55,555 nucleotides of DNA from NCBI GenBank assembly GCA_021298975.1, contig JAJTGC010000026.1, forward strand, positions 1 through 55,555. The letters are read 5' to 3'. The translations under genes and the position numbers were made by a program. The notes beneath the pieces are model-generated. The model searched no databases, had not been told where the DNA came from, and saw only the letters and a program-made list of their open reading frames with translations. Position 1 is the stretch's first letter. Each line of letters begins with the position of its first letter. This DNA is from Oxalobacteraceae bacterium. GTDB taxonomy: Bacteria; Pseudomonadota; Gammaproteobacteria; Burkholderiales; Burkholderiaceae_D. Positions 1-9,291 of the stretch are shown here, one piece after another.

Positions 1-59
1 ATTTCGTGACGATCGTTCGGTCATCGGCGGCTTGATTCGAAAAAATATTGGCGTCTCTG

Positions 60-640
60 CAGGGCACATTGTTCACAAAGATATCCACAGCTCTTGACCG
101 GGTGAAACCTGAGGAAGCACGGATTAAATGAAACCGGAAACCTTTGTGGCTGAAAACAACCATGTCAGAACCATGATTTGTCAGCGCCCCGCGTCGCGCA
201 GCTGCGCCGGGTCTTGAATAAGGAAAATACTGACGACATCCACAGGTTGTGGTGAGCCGCAGCGGCGCGCCCTGGTTCATACGCGGCGTTCGCCTTGGAG
301 GCGCGGGTGAGCTTGCTCAGCACTTGTCACCAAAGGAAGCGAAACAAACCACGATCTCAGGTAAAAAACAAGTGCACCAGCCCTAGTTCACCCACACTTA
401 TTCACAAAAATACACTTGTCAAGATGACTTAAAAAAAAATCCAAAAATTTCTCATTGATGTAACACCGGCTGCTAAGCCTTTGATTTTTAAAGACCTTGT
501 CAATTGCACCAGAACGAATCATTTTGTTGAACCCCGCATATACACTGCGTTTTGGCGTGTCAAGTCCCAGTTACACACAAAGTTATCCACAGAATTTGTG
601 GATAGCGAAAAAAGGTCTTTTGCGACGGTGATTTAAATCA
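60..640. other. DnaA-box cluster, possible replication origin
   Basis: No gene is recognisable in the first 800 bases. The stretch holds a perfect DnaA box TTATTCACA at 398-406, a perfect TTATCCACA at 583-591, and one-mismatch copies at 69-77 (TTGTTCACA), 81-89 (ATATCCACA), 571-579 (TTACACACA) and 597-605 (inverted). A-rich runs at 429-450 and T/A-rich DNA at 630-665 could serve as unwinding elements. This looks like part of oriC, or a DnaA-regulated region such as a dnaA promoter. The neighbouring dnaA or rpmH gene that would settle it is not in the window. The sites are seen; the origin function is inferred. Confidence 0.4.
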
Positions 641-810
641 ATTCTTAAAGTACTTTTTTAAGTTAGGGCGAGGCGAAGCCCATCTGCCGGGGGGTGAGCC
701 GGCGTCAAGGTAGACCGCAGGCGTTGGGAAAATCATGGGTGAGACACGATTTTGTGGCCCAATCGGTATCCCGTTTCATTTAGTACTTCCATAGTCCAAA
801 CTTGCTGCTT

Positions 811-2859
811 ATGCCGCCACTTTCCCCTTGCATTCTCAGATTGGCACTGGACACGCCTCTGGCCATCGAATTTGATTATCGATGGCAGCCACAATCGGGC
901 GACGACCCGATGCCGCGCGTAGGCCAGCTTGCGCAAGTTCCTTTCGGGCGAAGAGAAGTCATCGGGCTGATTGTCGCGATACAAGCAGGGAGCGATTACG
1001 CGCCTGACAAGATTCGCGACATCACGGCAATACGCTATCAGCTGCCTCCCTTATCGGCGCACTGGATCGCATTGTCGCGCTTCGCGGCAGACTACTATCA
1101 GCGGCCTCTGGGAGAAGTGGTACTGCCGTGCCTCCCGAAGAATCTTCGAGCCCTTAAATCCACCGCACTCGACAGCGCACTGAAAAAAATCGACGCGCTG
1201 GGTATCCCGCCCCAAGCGGCCACCACAGCCGCTCCCGACCTCAACACGGATCAGCAAGCCGCCGTTGATGCCATCACAGCAGTGAGCGATTACCGCGTCA
1301 GCTTGCTCTTTGGCGTCACCGGCAGTGGAAAAACCGAAGTCTATCTTCGCAGTGCAGAAAAAATTCTCGAACGCGAACGACAGCAGGGCGGGCACGCACA
1401 GATATTGATACTGGTACCCGAAATTAATCTCACCCCGCAATTGGAAAACAGCGTCAGAGCGCGCTTTCCCGGATTGCACGTGGCATCACTCCACAGTCAG
1501 CTGTCTGAAGGCGAACGCACTCGCAGCTGGATTTCGGCGCACTTGGGACAGGCTTCCATCGTGCTTGGTACGCGGCTTGCCGTGCTCGCATCGATGCCCC
1601 ATCTGAAGCTGATCGTTATCGATGAAGAGCATGACCCCTCATACAAGCAGCAGGAGGGCTTGCGATACTCCGCGCGTGACCTTGCCATATGGCGCGCGCG
1701 CGACCTGGATATTCCGGTGGTTCTTGGCTCGGCCACACCCTCCATGGAGAGCTGGCATCACGCAGACAGTGGTCGTTATCGAAAGCTGGTGCTCGCACAG
1801 CGCGCGGCGGCGCAGGCGGTGTTGCCAAAAATAGCGCTCATTGACATGGAGCGTATCAAGGCCTCCGACGGACTAGCCCCGCCGCTCATCGCCGCGATAC
1901 GCGAGCGCTTGGCGCGAGGTGAGCAGTCCCTGCTATTTCTCAACCGTCGGGGCTACGCCCCCGTCGTCAATTGTGATGCCTGTGGATGGATCAGTAACTG
2001 CCAGCGATGCACCGCATTCATGGTGCTGCACAAACCCGAACGCCGCTTGCGCTGTCATCACTGCAGTCTGGAGCTTCGCATTCCCTCGTCCTGCCCTACC
2101 TGCGGCAATGTCGATTTACAACCACTCGGACGTGGTACACAACGTATCGAAGAGTATTTACATGTCTTGTTTCCAGAGGCGCGCGTGCTTCGAATTGATG
2201 CCGACTCTACCCGCAAAAAAGGGAGCGCCCAGGCGGCATTTGAAACGGTACATCGCGGCGAGGTTGACATCCTGCTCGGCACGCAAATGGTCGCCAAAGG
2301 GCACGACTTCCAGCGCCTTACGCTGGTCGGCGTCATCAATCCCGACACGGCGCTGTTTTCGCATGATTACCGCGCCGGAGAGCGTTTGTTTGCGCAGCTC
2401 ATGCAGGTAGCGGGCCGGGCGGGCCGGGCGGCCAGCTCAGCCGAGATGTCGCAGAGTGAGGTGCTGGTTCAAACACGCTACGCGCAGCATCCACTTTATC
2501 GGGCCTTGCTGACGCATGACTTTCCAGGTTTTGCGTCAGCCACGCTGGAAGAGCGTCGCAGCGCGGGCTTGCCACCCTTTGTCTTTCAGGCGTTGCTCAG
2601 AGCAGAATCAAAAACCCTGGCCAAAGCACTGGAATTTTTGCAGCAGGCGCGCGACCTACTGCCTCATCAGGGTATCGTGATGAATGATCCGGTTCCCATG
2701 ACCATGACACGGGTTGCTGGTGTTGAGCGGGCCCAATTATTGTTGGAATCAACTTCGCGCAGCGCATTACAAAGTTTTCTCAAGAGCTGGATGCAAGCAC
2801 TGCGCAAACAACCCGGTCGTCTGCGCTGGACACTCGAGGTCGACCCTATCGATATCTGA
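811..2859 (+). CDS. priA: Primosomal protein N' (replication restart helicase PriA)
   Basis: PriA is a 3'-to-5' superfamily 2 DNA helicase that recognises stalled forks and reloads the replicative helicase. The 682-residue product has the Walker A motif GVTGSGKT near residue 168, the DEEH box near 271, and paired CxxC zinc ligands from about 388 to 431 (CDACGW, CQRC, CHHC, CPTC). The late helicase motifs, including GTQMVAKGHDF and QVAGRAGR, are intact. ATG 811 is preferred over an in-frame TTG at 802; neither has a strong ribosome site. It is slightly shorter than the E. coli protein, as in other betaproteobacteria. It stands alone next to the DnaA-box region. Confidence 0.95.
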   Translation: MPPLSPCILRLALDTPLAIEFDYRWQPQSGDDPMPRVGQLAQVPFGRREVIGLIVAIQAGSDYAPDKIRDITAIRYQLPPLSAHWIALSRFAADYYQRPLGEVVLPCLPKNLRALKSTALDSALKKIDALGIPPQAATTAAPDLNTDQQAAVDAITAVSDYRVSLLFGVTGSGKTEVYLRSAEKILERERQQGGHAQILILVPEINLTPQLENSVRARFPGLHVASLHSQLSEGERTRSWISAHLGQASIVLGTRLAVLASMPHLKLIVIDEEHDPSYKQQEGLRYSARDLAIWRARDLDIPVVLGSATPSMESWHHADSGRYRKLVLAQRAAAQAVLPKIALIDMERIKASDGLAPPLIAAIRERLARGEQSLLFLNRRGYAPVVNCDACGWISNCQRCTAFMVLHKPERRLRCHHCSLELRIPSSCPTCGNVDLQPLGRGTQRIEEYLHVLFPEARVLRIDADSTRKKGSAQAAFETVHRGEVDILLGTQMVAKGHDFQRLTLVGVINPDTALFSHDYRAGERLFAQLMQVAGRAGRAASSAEMSQSEVLVQTRYAQHPLYRALLTHDFPGFASATLEERRSAGLPPFVFQALLRAESKTLAKALEFLQQARDLLPHQGIVMNDPVPMTMTRVAGVERAQLLLESTSRSALQSFLKSWMQALRKQPGRLRWTLEVDPIDI

Positions 2860-2962
2860 GCAGGCAAAGTGTGCAAGGCATGGGGTATGTCGAGCAGATG
2901 ACCCGACAAGAACGGTTTCAATCGACTCCAACTTTGACCAGTCCCGCGGCACACATAACACT

Positions 2963-3445
2963 TTATTGAATCGGCGAGTCCAACTGACCTTCGTCCGCCA
3001 ACTGGCGAATCATCCGTATCGTATCGATATCGGATTCCTTGTAAGCCTTGCGCCGAAAGTCGTTGTAAAAAGATTCTTCCGCGGTTTCAGGTGCATCAAG
3101 ATGGTCATCGTAAGTAAATCGGACAAACAGTGCCCCGGCTTGCGGCTCCTCTATCGTCATTGTCAAATCGGAGGCAGGAATATCATTTTGTTGCGGTACG
3201 TGATAATGAACCTGATCGAGCAGCCTGAAACGTACCTCGTCGATCACCTGCAATTTTCCGAAGTGTAGCGTGCGTGACAGGCCCTCTTCGAAACGCGCCG
3301 TAATTTCGCAACTGTCCAGACCAAGCAGAAACAACGTCGGGCGTTCAGCGCGGAACACAAGTCCGTGCCAAAGTTGGGCTCGACTGAGTGGGGTAATCAG
3401 CGGATTACCCAAATTGTTAATTTCGATGAGATGGGTGAATTTCAT
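2963..3445 (-). CDS. SRPBCC / AtaL-like (DUF1857) family protein
   Basis: The 160-residue product begins MKFTHLIEIN and resembles the DUF1857/AtaL-like branch of the SRPBCC (START-like) fold, small proteins with a hydrophobic ligand pocket whose substrate is usually unknown. ATG 3445 is preferred because a GAGGA ribosome site lies just upstream; the frame stays open further but that extension runs opposite the helicase gene. It is divergent from the Rep/UvrD gene, with about 100 bases between the starts to hold both promoters. The family call rests on the N-terminal pattern and on the run SRAQLWHGLVFRAE. No specific reaction can be assigned. Confidence 0.7.
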   Translation of the reverse strand: MKFTHLIEINNLGNPLITPLSRAQLWHGLVFRAERPTLFLLGLDSCEITARFEEGLSRTLHFGKLQVIDEVRFRLLDQVHYHVPQQNDIPASDLTMTIEEPQAGALFVRFTYDDHLDAPETAEESFYNDFRRKAYKESDIDTIRMIRQLADEGQLDSPIQ

Positions 3446-3544
3446 TGCGGCGTCCTCGTGATGCGCAGTTACTTTATCACGCCCGGCAGCAAGACTTTCG
3501 ATACAATGTCGCGCTTGCCCACCTGCTTCGCGCCGACTCCCCCC

Positions 3545-5596
3545 ATGCAGCACGGTCTCAACTCTCCGCAGCGAATCGCCGTCGACTACATCGATGGTCC
3601 TTGCCTTGTACTGGCAGGCGCCGGATCGGGCAAGACACGAGTCATCACCCAGAAAATTGTGCATCTGATTGAGTCTTGTAACTACGAGCCTCGCAATATC
3701 GCCGCGCTGACTTTCACGAACAAAGCCGCACTCGAAATGCGTGAGCGAGTTGGCAAACTGCTGCGCGAGCCCGGACAAGCCAAACAACTGACCGTCTCTA
3801 CATTTCACTCGCTCGGCGTCCATATTTTGCGTCGTGAAGCACAGGCGCTTGGCCTCAAAGAACGCTTCTCTATCATGGACAGTGCCGATTGCTTCGCTAT
3901 TGTGCAGGATCTCTCGGCCACCACGGACAAAGGTGCCATTCGCCGCATTCAAAATGCCATGTCCTTATGGAAGAACGCATTGCTTGCGCCCGAACAGGCA
4001 CTGGCACAGGCAACTACCGACGATGAGGCTCAGGCAGCGCGTATTTACCGCAACTATGTTGCGACTTTATCGAGTTATCAGGCGGTTGATTTTGATGATC
4101 TGATTCGTTTGCCTGTTGAACTGTTTCGGCAGGATGAGGCCGCGCGGGATCGCTGGCAGCGCCGTCTTCGTTACCTGCTGCTGGATGAATATCAGGACAC
4201 CAATACCTGCCAGTACGAGCTTGTGAAATTGTTGGTCACCGGGCTTGGCAAGAAGCCCATGTTCACCGCGGTCGGCGATGATGATCAGGCAATTTACGCA
4301 TGGCGTGGCGCCACCATGGAAAACCTGCGCACGCTTCAGGAGGACTTCCCTGATCTGAAGCTCATCAAGCTTGAGCAAAATTATCGCTCCAGCACACGCA
4401 TTCTGCAGGCGGCCAATGCAGTCATCGCCAACAACCCGAAGTTATTCGAGAAGTCACTCTGGTCCGAGCATGGTGCGGGCGATCCGGTCAAAGTACTGGC
4501 CATGGATGATGACGAAGCCGAAGCAGATCAGGTAGTCATCATGCTCTCGGCGCACAAATTCGAGCGGCGCGCAAAATTTTCGGATTATGCGATTCTGTAC
4601 CGCGGCAATCACCAATCACGTGCACTGGAAAAGGTTTTGCGCCGGGAGCGTATTCCTTACGTCATGTCAGGCGGGCAGAGTTTTTTTGATCGCGCTGAAA
4701 TCAAAGACATCATCAGTTATCTGAGACTCGTTGCCAACGCTGATGATGATCCAGCCTTTATCCGCGCGGTGACCACGCCACGCCGCGGTGTCGGTCAGGC
4801 CACGCTGGAAGCACTCGGCGAATTTTCACGTCAGTGGCAATGCTCATTGTTCGAGGCAGTTTTCAAGGGTGGCATTGAGGCGCGGCTGAATGATCGTCAG
4901 CTGGCGCCGCTGCGTGAATTCTGCGATTTCATCAATCAGCTCGAAGCTCGTGCAACGCGTGTCGGTGCAGCTGCCACCGGAGAAAATGCCGGCGCCGTAT
5001 TGGATGACATGATGAAAGTCATCGACTATGAAGCGTATCTGTATGCGACATTCGATGACAAGCAGGCGCAAGAAAAATGGCAGAACGTGCTCGATTTCAC
5101 AGGCTGGCTGAAAGAAAAGGGTCACGGCGGCCGCGAGGCCGACGGCCCTGAAAAATCGCTGCTCGAGCTCACTCAGATGGTGGCGTTGATGAGCATGCTC
5201 GAGGGCCGTGATCAGGATCCGGATGCCGTGCGGCTGTCCACCTTGCACGCCGCCAAAGGACTGGAGTTCGGTCATGTGTTCATGGTGGGGGTTGAAGAAG
5301 GCATCCTGCCGCACCGGGGCGATCCGGATGCGCCGGCTGAACTGCTGGCGCAACGCATTGAAGAGGAGCGCCGGCTGATGTATGTCGGCATCACGCGCGC
5401 ACAACGCAGCCTGACGCTTACCTGGTGCAAGAAACGCAAGCGCGCACGCGACAGCATTCCTTGCGAGGTATCGCGCTTTATCAAGGAAATGCGCCTGGAT
5501 GAAGGCGATGCCATGCCCGCAGAACACGAGGTGATGACCCCTCAGGACAGGCTGGCGGGCCTCAAAGCCTTGTTGCAAAAGCCCCGAGCGGCCTGA
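3545..5596 (+). CDS. rep: ATP-dependent DNA helicase, Rep/UvrD family
   Basis: A superfamily 1A 3'-to-5' helicase of 683 residues, the usual length for Rep. Seen motifs: LNSPQRIAV (Q motif), LAGAGSGKTR (Walker A, residues about 23-32), LLDEYQDTN (Walker B), DDDQAIYAWRGA, QNYRSS, and the C-terminal VRLSTLHAAKGLEF and YVGITRAQRSL. ATG 3545 places LNSPQR at the distance typical of Rep; ATG 3506 would add 13 residues and cannot be excluded. Rep removes proteins ahead of forks and helps restart them. It is followed after 4 bases by a small DUF2256 gene, probably co-transcribed. Confidence 0.88.
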   Translation: MQHGLNSPQRIAVDYIDGPCLVLAGAGSGKTRVITQKIVHLIESCNYEPRNIAALTFTNKAALEMRERVGKLLREPGQAKQLTVSTFHSLGVHILRREAQALGLKERFSIMDSADCFAIVQDLSATTDKGAIRRIQNAMSLWKNALLAPEQALAQATTDDEAQAARIYRNYVATLSSYQAVDFDDLIRLPVELFRQDEAARDRWQRRLRYLLLDEYQDTNTCQYELVKLLVTGLGKKPMFTAVGDDDQAIYAWRGATMENLRTLQEDFPDLKLIKLEQNYRSSTRILQAANAVIANNPKLFEKSLWSEHGAGDPVKVLAMDDDEAEADQVVIMLSAHKFERRAKFSDYAILYRGNHQSRALEKVLRRERIPYVMSGGQSFFDRAEIKDIISYLRLVANADDDPAFIRAVTTPRRGVGQATLEALGEFSRQWQCSLFEAVFKGGIEARLNDRQLAPLREFCDFINQLEARATRVGAAATGENAGAVLDDMMKVIDYEAYLYATFDDKQAQEKWQNVLDFTGWLKEKGHGGREADGPEKSLLELTQMVALMSMLEGRDQDPDAVRLSTLHAAKGLEFGHVFMVGVEEGILPHRGDPDAPAELLAQRIEEERRLMYVGITRAQRSLTLTWCKKRKRARDSIPCEVSRFIKEMRLDEGDAMPAEHEVMTPQDRLAGLKALLQKPRAA

Positions 5597-5600
5597 GCCC

Positions 5601-5786
5601 GTGCCTGATCACCGCAAATCAGGGGGAGGCTTCCGCAATCCCCACAACCTTCCCGTTAAAGTTTGCGTTCAATGCGCTCGGCCATTTACCTGGCGAAAAA
5701 AATGGGCGGCCAGTTGGCCTGAGCTAAAGTATTGCTCGGATGCCTGCCGCACACTGGCGGGGCGGGCTGCCAAGCCGGGCACATAA
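5601..5786 (+). CDS. DUF2256 family small zinc-ribbon-like protein
   Basis: A 61-residue basic protein with CVQC and YCSDAC cysteine pairs spaced as in a zinc ribbon, and the RKKWA/W-P-E--YCS-AC pattern of the DUF2256 family. The start is GTG, 4 bases after the helicase stop, with GAGC just upstream, so translational coupling is likely. The family is common in proteobacteria and cyanobacteria but has no established function; metal binding is inferred from the cysteines. The following 260 bases up to the toxin-antitoxin pair hold no convincing gene. Confidence 0.8.
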   Translation: MPDHRKSGGGFRNPHNLPVKVCVQCARPFTWRKKWAASWPELKYCSDACRTLAGRAAKPGT

Positions 5787-6048
5787 TTCAATGAAGCTGC
5801 ATGCCGACCGTAAACGTCTGCGTCGATGTACTTGGGGAAACACTGCATCAATTCCCATTGTGGGGTGAGCCAACGCGGCTGCGTGATGCGGGGTGCTGAC
5901 AAATCATGAACATGGCGCAATTTTCAAGCCAAAGAAATTGCCCGTTTGATTGAATCAGCGCTTCCCCGGACGTGGCACAAAATTCCCTCAACAAGGGCTT
6001 TCTACTGAAAATAATTATGTTAATATTTTCTGAAGAAAGGATGACAAG

Positions 6049-6438
6049 ATGCTCTCTTCTGCAGAAAAAACCCATGATGACGCCGACGCAGCTCAGGCAA
6101 GTGCTGTACTGACCAAGGCGGTGGCTCGTGCTGCCGGCAATCTCGGGTTACCTCGAAATCTGCTGGCTCGCGTGCTCGGCGTCAGCCCGGCGACTGTGAC
6201 CCGTCTGTATGCCGGCGACTATCAGCTTGACCCGGGTCGCAAGGAATGGGAATTCGGATTGCTGCTGGTGCGCCTGTTTCGCTCCCTCGATGCACTGGTG
6301 GCTGACGAACCGGGAGCGCGCGCCTGGCTGGCCAGCGAGAATCGTGGCCTGCAGGCGCGTCCAATTGACCTGATAGACCAGACAGAAGGATTGGTACGTG
6401 TCGTTCACTACCTGGACGCCTCTCGCGCTGCAGTCTAG
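6049..6438 (+). CDS. Antitoxin, Xre/MbcA/ParS toxin-binding family (DUF2384)
   Basis: A 129-residue protein with an N-terminal helix-turn-helix (LARVLGVSPATVTRLYAG, about residues 40-60) and a C-terminal MbcA/ParS toxin-binding domain (LLLVRLFRSLDALV, followed by ARAWLASENRGL). This is the antitoxin layout of the Xre-RES type II family. It normally neutralises the RES toxin and represses its own promoter. The upstream DNA (6000-6035) is very AT-rich and has a GAAAGGA ribosome site. The downstream RES gene overlaps its end by 41 bases, supporting one operon. Confidence 0.85.
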   Translation: MLSSAEKTHDDADAAQASAVLTKAVARAAGNLGLPRNLLARVLGVSPATVTRLYAGDYQLDPGRKEWEFGLLLVRLFRSLDALVADEPGARAWLASENRGLQARPIDLIDQTEGLVRVVHYLDASRAAV

Positions 6439-7123
6439 CGCCCGCCGCTGGCAGGGCGGCTTGTGGCGCGTTGTCGACGCGCAGTACACGGCCGGGGCGA
6501 TGAAGCTGGTGGATAGTCGTGAAGAGCAGGATATTCTGGACCGATTGCTGCTGTCCCGGCAACCGGCGCTTCCCGAAATATTTTCCCGGCTTCATCCCCT
6601 GCTGGCGGCCCCGTTTCGTACTCACCCCCTGCGAACAGGAACGCGCTTTCGCGCGTCCACCGATCCGGCCGTGTTCTACGGTGCGCTTGCTGTCGATACG
6701 GCTTGTGCAGAACAAGGCTACTGGCGCTGGAAATTTCTCAATGATGCGATTGGGCTTGTCGAGCTAGCCCCCGTTGCGCATACCGCTTTCAAATGCGAGG
6801 TGGCCACACAAGCGATCGATTTGCGTGAACGGTTGTTTGCCCGTGATGTCGCCCAGTGGATGCACAAGACCAGTTACAGTGCCACCCAAGCCTTGGCGCG
6901 CAGTGCGCGCACTGCCAATCTGGGTGCGATTCGTTATGCTTCGGTGCGCGATCCCGCACAAGGTGAGTGCGTTGCGCTGCTGACACCGGCCGCGTTTGCG
7001 GCGCCCCAGCCGCACCCGGTGCGGGAAACCTGGTGGCTGCGCGTCAGGCGAGACGAAGTGGTCTGGCGCTGTGAGCAACGATCGCTGGTATTCTCTGCCG
7101 AACCTTGGCAGTCAAACCAATGA
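6398..7123 (+). CDS. RES-domain toxin (NAD+ phosphorylase-like)
   Basis: A 241-residue RES domain protein, partner of the preceding Xre/MbcA-type antitoxin. Recognisable parts are LWRVVDAQY near the N terminus, GTRFRAS with the conserved arginine, the AVFYGALAVDTACAE segment, and a late NLGAIRYASVRD with arginine and serine. Family members such as MbcT deplete NAD+ and stop growth. The start used is GTG 6398, inside the antitoxin gene; a later start would remove the N-terminal RES strand. Partner order and overlap match known Xre-RES modules. Activity is inferred from family. Confidence 0.82.
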   Translation: MSFTTWTPLALQSSARRWQGGLWRVVDAQYTAGAMKLVDSREEQDILDRLLLSRQPALPEIFSRLHPLLAAPFRTHPLRTGTRFRASTDPAVFYGALAVDTACAEQGYWRWKFLNDAIGLVELAPVAHTAFKCEVATQAIDLRERLFARDVAQWMHKTSYSATQALARSARTANLGAIRYASVRDPAQGECVALLTPAAFAAPQPHPVRETWWLRVRRDEVVWRCEQRSLVFSAEPWQSNQ

Positions 7124-7133
7124 AAGCCTAATC

Positions 7134-7340
7134 ATGGAAATGGATGAACGACTGGTGAATCTCGAGATCAAGCTCGCCAGTCAAGATGATCTCCTCGATA
7201 CCCTGAATCAGACGATTTATCGTCAGCAGAAAAAAATTGATGCACTTGATGCGCTCTGCGCAGCGCTGGCCCGTCGCATCACAGAATTACCTACACAGGC
7301 AAGCGGGTCGCTACCGCATGACAAACCGCCGCATTACTGA
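7134..7340 (+). CDS. slyX: SlyX family protein
   Basis: A 68-residue protein with an N-terminal coiled coil (MDERLVNLEIKLASQDDLL, then LNQTIYRQQKKID), which is the SlyX pattern, and a proline-rich end DKPPHY typical of the family. The function of SlyX is not established. It starts 10 bases after the RES toxin stop and is nearly joined to the DUF2288 gene, so it may share transcripts with both. Start ATG 7134 gives the usual family length; a second methionine lies two codons later. Confidence 0.85.
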   Translation: MEMDERLVNLEIKLASQDDLLDTLNQTIYRQQKKIDALDALCAALARRITELPTQASGSLPHDKPPHY

Positions 7341-7344
7341 ACGG

Positions 7345-7674
7345 ATGATGAACGAAAAAATTCTGGCGTCATTGCGCATGGAACTCAATTTGCAAACAGC
7401 GCAAATGCGATGGACCGAACTGGCGCGCTATTTCGCTGGCGGCACGCTGATCAGCGTGGCACCCGAACTTGATCTGGTGGATGTCGGCGCGCGTATCGCG
7501 GCGGATGACAAGGCGAGTGTGCAGAACTGGATGCAGGCCGAACGCGTGCACCGGGTCAGTGATGCACAGGCCATGCAGTGGCTGGCCGAGGACACGTTGT
7601 TATGGACGGTGGTTGTCAAGCCATGGATACTCGTACAGCATGAACCTCGCGTGCCGCCCGATGCTGCTCACTGA
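7345..7674 (+). CDS. DUF2288 family protein
   Basis: A 109-residue protein with the DUF2288 pattern: a basic start, AQMRWTELARYFAGG, an acidic segment ELDLVDVGARIAADD, and a C-terminal VVVKPWILVQ. It has no known function. Two adjacent in-frame ATGs (7345, 7348) follow slyX by a few bases. Beta- and gammaproteobacterial genomes often carry it as a single copy. The family identity is from remembered pattern only, and no active-site residues stand out. Confidence 0.72.
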   Translation: MMNEKILASLRMELNLQTAQMRWTELARYFAGGTLISVAPELDLVDVGARIAADDKASVQNWMQAERVHRVSDAQAMQWLAEDTLLWTVVVKPWILVQHEPRVPPDAAH

Positions 7675-7705
7675 TGGTTGAATACCAAAAAGCGCGCGTG
7701 ACTTC

Positions 7706-8470
7706 ATGAGCTTCAGCTGGTTCTTCACCAATCTGCTGGCGGCGTTTCTGCTGCCTCCGCTGTCGCTGGTCATGCTGGGCTGTCTGGGCTGGTGGCTGGC
7801 CAAGCGTTTCCGCGTTGCGGGAAACACCCTCATCATGACTTCAATTGCGCTATTGATGATCTTGTCCACCAGCGCCGGTTCGCGTTTGCTGGTGGTGCCG
7901 CTGGAACACCGCTCGCTGCCCGTACCGAACCCCAGGATGGTCGATGCACAGGCGATCGTGATTCTGGGTGGTGGCCGCTCGTTTGCGGCGCCTGAGGATG
8001 GCGATCGGGACCAACCCGGCGCACAGACCCTGGCGCGCTTGCGGCATGGCGCACGACTTCATCGCCTGACGGGATTACCCGTACTGGTCAGCGGTGGCGC
8101 GCCTGACCGCGGTGGCGAAAGTGAGGCGGCCGTGATGTCGAGGGCCTTGCGCGAGGATTTTCAAACCCCGGTGCGCTGGCTGGAAGATACCTCGGAGAAC
8201 ACCGCGCAAAATGCGGCACGTGCGGCGACGTTGTTGCGCGAGGCGGGCATCGATCGTGTGCTGCTCGTCACGGATGCGATTCATATGCCGCGCGCGATGC
8301 AGATATTTTCCAAAACGGGTCTGGTCATCATGCCTGCGGCGACTGATTTTCGTTCACGCAAACCGCTATCAGCGGCAGATTTCATTCCTTCTGCAGTATC
8401 GCTGCAAACCAGTCATTACGCGCTACACGAATGGATAGGGATGTTTTGGTATCGGCTCAGGCATTTGTAA
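7706..8470 (+). CDS. YdcF/ElyC-SanA-like envelope protein (DUF218)
   Basis: A 254-residue inner-membrane protein with two N-terminal membrane segments (about residues 10-30 and 40-60) and a DUF218 domain. Seen motifs: AIVILGGGRSF, VSGGAPDRGGESEAAVM, EDTSENTAQNAARAA and LLVTDAIHMPRAM, which include the acidic and asparagine residues conserved in the family. Relatives (ElyC, SanA) act in envelope or undecaprenyl-linked processes, but the exact reaction of this member is unknown. A strong bidirectional terminator lies downstream, shared with the convergent cytochrome gene. Confidence 0.82.
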   Translation: MSFSWFFTNLLAAFLLPPLSLVMLGCLGWWLAKRFRVAGNTLIMTSIALLMILSTSAGSRLLVVPLEHRSLPVPNPRMVDAQAIVILGGGRSFAAPEDGDRDQPGAQTLARLRHGARLHRLTGLPVLVSGGAPDRGGESEAAVMSRALREDFQTPVRWLEDTSENTAQNAARAATLLREAGIDRVLLVTDAIHMPRAMQIFSKTGLVIMPAATDFRSRKPLSAADFIPSAVSLQTSHYALHEWIGMFWYRLRHL

Positions 8471-8527
8471 GTTGACCCGATCAGGTGGTTCCGTGTGAGC
8501 AAAAGCCATTGGCTAGCTACCAACAAA

Positions 8528-8558
8528 AATCCCGGCTTGTAAATTACAAGCCGGGATT
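8528..8558. terminator. Bidirectional intrinsic terminator
   Basis: Perfect inverted repeat AATCCCGGCTTGT / ACAAGCCGGGATT around a five-base loop AAATT, with A-run and T-run flanks. It sits between the convergent YdcF-like and cytochrome c genes and can stop transcripts from both sides. Confidence 0.85.
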
Positions 8559-8581
8559 TCTTTGTTGGTGCCTTCGAGAAG

Positions 8582-9097
8582 CTACTTCGCTTTGACTTCC
8601 GGCTCCTTGAACTTCGCGCCGCTCGCGTTAGCCATGTGGACCACTGCCCGTGCAACTTCCACGTCATCCAGCGCTGGATTGCCGCCTTTGGCGGGCATGC
8701 CGCGTATACCCACGATGGCGTGAGATACCAGCGTGTCATAGCCTTGCGCGATGCGCTTGGACCATGCACCGCTGTCCCCCATTTTTGGTGCACCGGCAGC
8801 GCCACTGGCATGACAGGCGACGCACGCGGCGTTGTAGATTTCAGCGCCGGCCTTGAGCTGGCGAGGTGCGCTTGCATCGACCAGCGTGAAGCCCTCATCA
8901 GCGACTGGCTTGAGACGCGCTGCGATCGCTTCTGGCGAGAGTGCATTGGAGCCTGCGCCGATTTTGGGCGTGCCGCCCACGTAAAGCACCAGCAAAACAA
9001 TAACAATAATCGGAATCGCAAAGCCGGCAACAATGGCTGCGATCAATTGCTTTGGTGTTTTAATAACGGATTCGTGCTCGTCGTGCGCGTCGCTCAT
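8582..9097 (-). CDS. Membrane-anchored c-type cytochrome (cytochrome c5-like)
   Basis: A 171-residue protein with one N-terminal transmembrane helix (about residues 19-41), a periplasmic linker, and a single class I heme c domain. The heme site is CVACH at residues 92-96 and the likely axial methionine is in GMPAKGG. The order matches the c5-type cytochromes of beta/gammaproteobacteria that carry electrons in the periplasm, possibly to an oxidase or the reaction centre. The ATG lies close to a GAGGACAT ribosome site. Its electron partners are not in the window. Confidence 0.85.
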   Translation of the reverse strand: MSDAHDEHESVIKTPKQLIAAIVAGFAIPIIVIVLLVLYVGGTPKIGAGSNALSPEAIAARLKPVADEGFTLVDASAPRQLKAGAEIYNAACVACHASGAAGAPKMGDSGAWSKRIAQGYDTLVSHAIVGIRGMPAKGGNPALDDVEVARAVVHMANASGAKFKEPEVKAK

Positions 9098-9291
9098 GAT
9101 GTCCTCGGGGTATGGTCAGCCTGCTGCACGGTCGTCTTCGGGCGCGTGACCAGCGGGCTTGGCTAGCTAAGAATAACAAGCCCGTGATTATAGACGAAGC
9201 GCCACCATTTGACCCTGCGCCGGCTGGCGCTTCATGGACTGCCCGACCGAAACCCGGTATCCTTGCCGCTCTTCAGACGTACCCAGACCGC

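Noticed and set aside
3446-3952. Upstream minus-strand extension of the SRPBCC frame
   Set aside because: Runs opposite the helicase coding strand; a ribosome site and family start lie at 3445.
4844-5578. Long minus-strand open frame
   Set aside because: Antisense to the Rep/UvrD gene; no recognisable family.
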